Positions 6,098 to 9,031 of a DNA stretch of 9,031 bases are shown here, one piece after another. The DNA lies in NCBI GenBank assembly GCA_946886175.1, contig CAMPIA010000040.1:1-9031 (forward strand), read 5' to 3'. Numbering within the stretch: the stretch's first letter is position 1; each line of letters starts with the position of its first letter. The position numbers and the translations under genes are program-made. Below the pieces are notes generated by a model that saw nothing but the letters and a program-made list of their open reading frames with translations, made no database searches and was not told where the DNA came from. The DNA comes from an uncultured Altererythrobacter sp. (GTDB lineage: Bacteria; Pseudomonadota; Alphaproteobacteria; Sphingomonadales; Sphingomonadaceae).

Positions 6098-7015
6098 ATG
6101 CCCGATCCTGAAAATTCCGCCGGAGACCCGGACAGTAGGCGCGGAGTCTGGCTCGCCATTCGCAAGTTCTTCGATGGCGACGACGAGCGCTCGCTTCGCA
6201 CGCAGCTCGAGGAGGCGATCGACGAGCACGAGGACGAGGAATCGGCCAACGGCGGCGAGGAGACCGGGACCGACGGCGATCTTTCGCCGGTCGAGCGGCA
6301 GATGCTGCGCAACATCCTCCATTTCAGCGAGCACGACGCCGACGACATGGCCGTGCCGCGGGGCGAGATCATCGCGGTCGAGGCGACGATCGGATGGGAA
6401 GATCTGGTCGCGAGCTTCTCCGAAAACGGCCATTCGCGCATGCCGGTGTATCGAGACACGCTCGACGACGTGATCGGCATGATCCACATCAAGGACGTGT
6501 TCCCCTACCTCGCCGAGCGCAAGCCGCCGCCGACCGACTGGACCGTGCTGATGCGCCAGCCGCTCTACGTCCCGCAGGCGCGCGGCGCGCTCGACGTGCT
6601 CGCCGACATGCGTTCGCAGCGCATGCACCTCGCCGTGGTGGTGGACGAATTCTCGGGCACCGACGGGATCATCACGATCGAGGATCTGGTCGAGGAGATC
6701 GTCGGCGATATCGAGGACGAGCACGACGAGGCGCCGGTCGAATGGATCGTGCCGATCGGCGAAGGCATGTGGGATTGCGACGCGCGTGCGGAACTGGACG
6801 ACGTGGCCCAGCGGATCGATTCGCGGCTCGCCGAAGTCGCCGAATCGGTCGACACGCTGGGCGGGCTCGCGTTCGTGCTCGCCGAGCAGGTGCCGCCGGT
6901 CGGCACGATCGTCGCGCATCCCAGCGGCTGGCGGATCGAGGTGACCGCGGGCGATGCCACCCACGTCACCCGGCTGCGGCTCCATCCGCCCGAAGAAGCG
7001 CTCGACACCGAATAG
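6098..7015 (+). CDS. corC: CorC/HlyC-type CBS-domain protein (YbeX-like)
   Basis: This 305-residue soluble protein has two CBS domains (about 84-142 and 150-206) and a C-terminal CorC_HlyC domain (about 214-297). The family signature VVDEFSGTDG (181-190) leads into ITIEDLVEEIVGDIEDEHDE. There is no DUF21 membrane domain, so it is the short YbeX/CorC/TlyC form. The family is linked to magnesium and cobalt efflux, and in E. coli ybeX is linked to ribosome metabolism. The old haemolysin name is not a safe function call. Residues 28-62 are highly acidic and low-complexity. The first ATG after the ybeY stop was chosen; the stop shares one base with the GTG start of the next gene. Confidence 0.9.
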   Translation: MPDPENSAGDPDSRRGVWLAIRKFFDGDDERSLRTQLEEAIDEHEDEESANGGEETGTDGDLSPVERQMLRNILHFSEHDADDMAVPRGEIIAVEATIGWEDLVASFSENGHSRMPVYRDTLDDVIGMIHIKDVFPYLAERKPPPTDWTVLMRQPLYVPQARGALDVLADMRSQRMHLAVVVDEFSGTDGIITIEDLVEEIVGDIEDEHDEAPVEWIVPIGEGMWDCDARAELDDVAQRIDSRLAEVAESVDTLGGLAFVLAEQVPPVGTIVAHPSGWRIEVTAGDATHVTRLRLHPPEEALDTE

Positions 7016-7905
7016 TGCCCAAGCCGACCCGCCGCCTTCCGCCCCTGCGCGCGCTCGAAGCGTTCATGCGCACCGTCCGCCTCGGCTCCGCGCGCGCCGC
7101 AGCGGAGGAGATCGGGCTCAGTCCCTCGGCGCTCTCGCGCCGGATCGGCAATCTCGAGGAATTCGTCGGCAAGAAGCTGTTCACCCGCGCGCGGCAGGCG
7201 ATGCGGCTGACCGACGAGGGGCACCAGTTCTACGAAGCGGTGAGCCCGCATTTCGAAGCGCTCGCGCGCGCGGTGGAAGGGCAGTCGGAGAACCTCTCGC
7301 TGCTGCGCCTGCATCTCGGGGTATTGCCGCTGTTCGGCAGCCAGCGGCTCTTCCCCCGCCTCGCCGAACTGCGCGAACTTCACCCGCGGCTGCACATCGA
7401 CATCGACACCGGCCCGCATCTCGAATCGCGCGTCGGCGACGTCCTCGACGCCGCGATCATCCTCTCGCGCGGGCCCGACCGGTCGCTCCATGCGGTGCGG
7501 CTCGACTATAACAAGGTTCACGCGATCTGCCGCCAGGAACTGGCCGAAAAGCTCGGCCCGGCGCCGGACATCGCGCTGCTGTCGAAACAGACTTTCCTGA
7601 TCCACAACGAACTGCCCGCCAGCTTCGAGGCGTGGAAGCGCGCGCTCGGGCTCGACGACCTCGAACCCGCGGCGATCGACCACTACGATTCGGGCCAGCT
7701 GATCCTCGAGGCTGCCGCGCAGGGGCTCGGCATCGCGATCATGCACGACGACCACTTCCGCCGCGCGGGCGACCGCCGGCTGACCGATCTCTACGATATC
7801 GAGGTCGAAAGCCCCTACAGCTACTGGTTCGTGTGCAAGCCGACCGCGCTCGAAGAGCGCCCGGTGCGCCTGTTCCACGACTGGCTGGTGAAGGCCGGGC
7901 TCTGA
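7015..7905 (+). CDS. LysR-type transcriptional regulator (GcvA/AmpR-like)
   Basis: This 296-residue protein has the LysR layout: an N-terminal winged helix-turn-helix (about 8-67, with SARAAAEEIGLSPSALSRRIGNLEEFVGKKLFTR) and a periplasmic-binding-protein-like effector domain from about residue 95. The start LPPLRALEAFMRTVRLGSARAAAEE resembles the GcvA/AmpR branch. The preferred start is GTG at 7015, sharing one base with the corC TAG (TAGTG). No other start would keep the full helix-turn-helix, and no strong ribosome-binding site is seen, so coupling to corC is likely. LysR genes usually control a divergent neighbour, but here the nearest non-operon gene is convergent, so the target is not evident. 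In related alphaproteobacterial clusters lnt often follows corC. Effector unknown. Confidence 0.88.
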   Translation: MPKPTRRLPPLRALEAFMRTVRLGSARAAAEEIGLSPSALSRRIGNLEEFVGKKLFTRARQAMRLTDEGHQFYEAVSPHFEALARAVEGQSENLSLLRLHLGVLPLFGSQRLFPRLAELRELHPRLHIDIDTGPHLESRVGDVLDAAIILSRGPDRSLHAVRLDYNKVHAICRQELAEKLGPAPDIALLSKQTFLIHNELPASFEAWKRALGLDDLEPAAIDHYDSGQLILEAAAQGLGIAIMHDDHFRRAGDRRLTDLYDIEVESPYSYWFVCKPTALEERPVRLFHDWLVKAGL

Positions 7906-7924
7906 CGCCTGTCGGCGCGGGCGC

Positions 7925-8845
7925 TCAGTCCTCGTCGATCTTGCGGTTGTGCCGGCAGATTCCGGTGGGCGCGTCGCCCCCCGGATGGCGCTTGTCGGGC
8001 GGGCCGCACTCGATCGCAGGCTTGGGCAGGGCGTTTTCCCGCACCGAGGCGAGCGCCGCGGGGTCGTCGTAGGCGGCGATCCAGGTCAGGCATTCGGCGA
8101 GCTTGCGGATCGAGTGATCCTTCCACGGCGCGCCGCGCGGGCGGCAGTTGATGACCAGCGTATCCTGCAGGAACACGCCGCCGCCGGTCGGCAGGCCGCG
8201 CAGCGCCTCGCCGCGTTCGGAGACCGCGAGGCGGCGGTTGCGGGTCGGCTCCTCGGGTGCGGAGAAACGCGGCGACTGGTTGAAGGCGTAGGACCGGGCG
8301 CGCGCTTCGCGCAGCGCGACATAGGCCGCGATCGCCCCGCCGAGCGAGTGCCCGGTCAAGGTGATCGGGACGTGGTCGAGGCCCTGCTCGTCGAGCATCT
8401 TGCGCTGACGGGCATAGGTATCCCAGCCGCGATCGTTGTATTGCGCGCCGATATTGCCGAACACCCAGTCGTCGAAGCTGTCCATCTCGGTGCCGCGAAA
8501 GGCGATCACGCGCTCGGCGAGCTCCGCTTCGCCGCCCGCGCCCGGTTCGTAGCGGTCGTAGACGATGTAGGCGTAACCACCGGTATGCTCGGGCGGCGTA
8601 TCGAGTGCCTCCTCGAAGCCGCCCGGCGGGTGGGGCAGCTCATCCTCGTCGCGATAGACGTTGTTCGAGAGCTGGGCGTATTGCCAGCTTTCGTCGGCCG
8701 CCGCGCGGGTGAAGTCGCACCAGCCGCCCGGTTCATAGACGCACGGGCTGCGCGCCTGGGTCAGGTCGGTGGCGCAGGCGGAGAGCAGCAGCGCCGCTCC
8801 CGCCCCGAATAGCGCCTGGCCGATGGCCCGCAAGGAACGGGCCAT
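7925..8845 (-). CDS. Class 3 lipase-like alpha/beta-hydrolase lipoprotein
   Basis: This 306-residue protein begins with a lipoprotein signal (hydrophobic residues about 8-22, lipobox LSAC with lipidated C24), so it should be membrane-anchored outside the cytoplasm. The core resembles the Lipase_3 family. FRGTE (117-121) fits the oxyanion-hole strand, GHSLGG (165-170) is the nucleophile elbow with S167, and H244 in WKDHSIRKL is a likely catalytic histidine. The acid residue is not certain. Six cysteines besides C24 (35, 43, 234, 252, 280, 297) could form up to three disulfides. The ATG lies 6 nt after the stop of the cyclophilin gene on the same strand, so both probably share a transcript. It converges on lysR with a 19-bp gap. 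Substrate unknown; phospholipase or esterase activity is equally possible. Confidence 0.83.
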   Translation of the reverse strand: MARSLRAIGQALFGAGAALLLSACATDLTQARSPCVYEPGGWCDFTRAAADESWQYAQLSNNVYRDEDELPHPPGGFEEALDTPPEHTGGYAYIVYDRYEPGAGGEAELAERVIAFRGTEMDSFDDWVFGNIGAQYNDRGWDTYARQRKMLDEQGLDHVPITLTGHSLGGAIAAYVALREARARSYAFNQSPRFSAPEEPTRNRRLAVSERGEALRGLPTGGGVFLQDTLVINCRPRGAPWKDHSIRKLAECLTWIAAYDDPAALASVRENALPKPAIECGPPDKRHPGGDAPTGICRHNRKIDED

Positions 8846-8851
8846 ATCAGG

Positions 8852-9031
8852 TCAGCCCACGGTCGCTTTGACGATCTTGCCCGGTTCGCGCGGCGGCTCG
8901 CCCTTGGGCAGCGCGTCGACGTGCTCCATGCCGCTCTCGACCTGACCCCAGACGGTGTACTGGTTGTCGAGGAAGTGCGCGTCGTCGAAGCAGATGAAGA
9001 ACTGGCTGTTGGCGCTGTCGGGCACCTGGGT
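8852..9031 (-). CDS. Cyclophilin-type peptidyl-prolyl cis-trans isomerase (C-terminal part)
   Basis: Only the last 59 residues are in the window; the gene continues past the right edge. The fragment reads NSQFFICFDDAHFLDNQYTVWGQV and then GMEHVDAL, matching the C-terminal half of bacterial cyclophilins: NSQFFI lies in the active-site cleft, and W in TVWGQV matches the tryptophan linked to cyclosporin binding. These enzymes speed proline isomerisation during protein folding. Without the N-terminus I cannot tell whether it is cytoplasmic (PpiB) or exported (PpiA), nor how long it is. It is followed after 6 nt by the lipase-like lipoprotein gene. Confidence 0.92.
   Translation of the reverse strand, partial: TQVPDSANSQFFICFDDAHFLDNQYTVWGQVESGMEHVDALPKGEPPREPGKIVKATVG

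Noticed and set aside
6565..7878. Long - strand frame, and others opposite ybeY and corC
   Set aside because: These are antisense to well-supported LysR, CorC and YbeY coding regions and have composition-driven translations.
7949..8812. A 287-codon + strand frame
   Set aside because: It is the exact opposite of the lipase-like gene, which has a lipobox, GHSLGG and a sensible start; the + frame has no recognisable motif.

Overview
The window looks like chromosomal core DNA from a high-GC alphaproteobacterium, most likely Sphingomonadales (Erythrobacteraceae or Sphingomonadaceae type). This rests on gene order, on a MucR/Ros-type zinc-finger regulator, on a Fur/Mur protein lacking the enterobacterial CxxC pair, and on strongly GC-ending codons. 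No tRNA, rRNA, insertion sequence, phage gene or CRISPR array was seen. No gap between genes exceeds about 150 bases.

Layout. Positions 1-7905 carry ten genes, all on the + strand: tsaB (5' end cut off by the window edge), a rimI-like acetyltransferase, a mucR/ros-family regulator, a fur/mur-family regulator, plsC, miaB, phoH (ybeZ), ybeY, a corC/hlyC-type CBS protein and a LysR-type regulator. Junctions are very tight: ATGA at tsaB/rimI, TGATG at fur/plsC, a 5-nt gap at ybeY/corC and TAGTG at corC/lysR. The four wider gaps (rimI-mucR, mucR-fur, plsC-miaB, miaB-phoH) all hold dyad symmetries. From 7925 to the right edge two genes run on the - strand: a class 3 lipase-like lipoprotein and, upstream of it, a cyclophilin-type prolyl isomerase cut by the window edge.

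How the genes fit together. The + strand cluster is mainly translation and RNA maintenance. TsaB belongs to the t6A37 tRNA pathway, RimI acetylates ribosomal protein S18 (or acts more broadly), MiaB makes ms2i6A37, and YbeY and PhoH/YbeZ act in rRNA maturation and RNA quality control. PlsC makes phosphatidic acid. MucR and Fur/Mur are global transcription regulators. This order is familiar in Alphaproteobacteria, where corC is usually followed by lnt; here a LysR regulator occupies that place.

Most of the window is ordinary. The most interesting non-coding signal is a 12-bp palindrome, GGGT-N4-ACCC. By eye it occurs three times, and all three copies flank mucR: one in its leader and two between mucR and fur. 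The mucR leader also has a 16-bp dyad and five in-register GAAAAC repeats around the start codon. Together these suggest an intricately regulated, possibly autoregulated, mucR-fur region. No clearly new multi-gene system was found.
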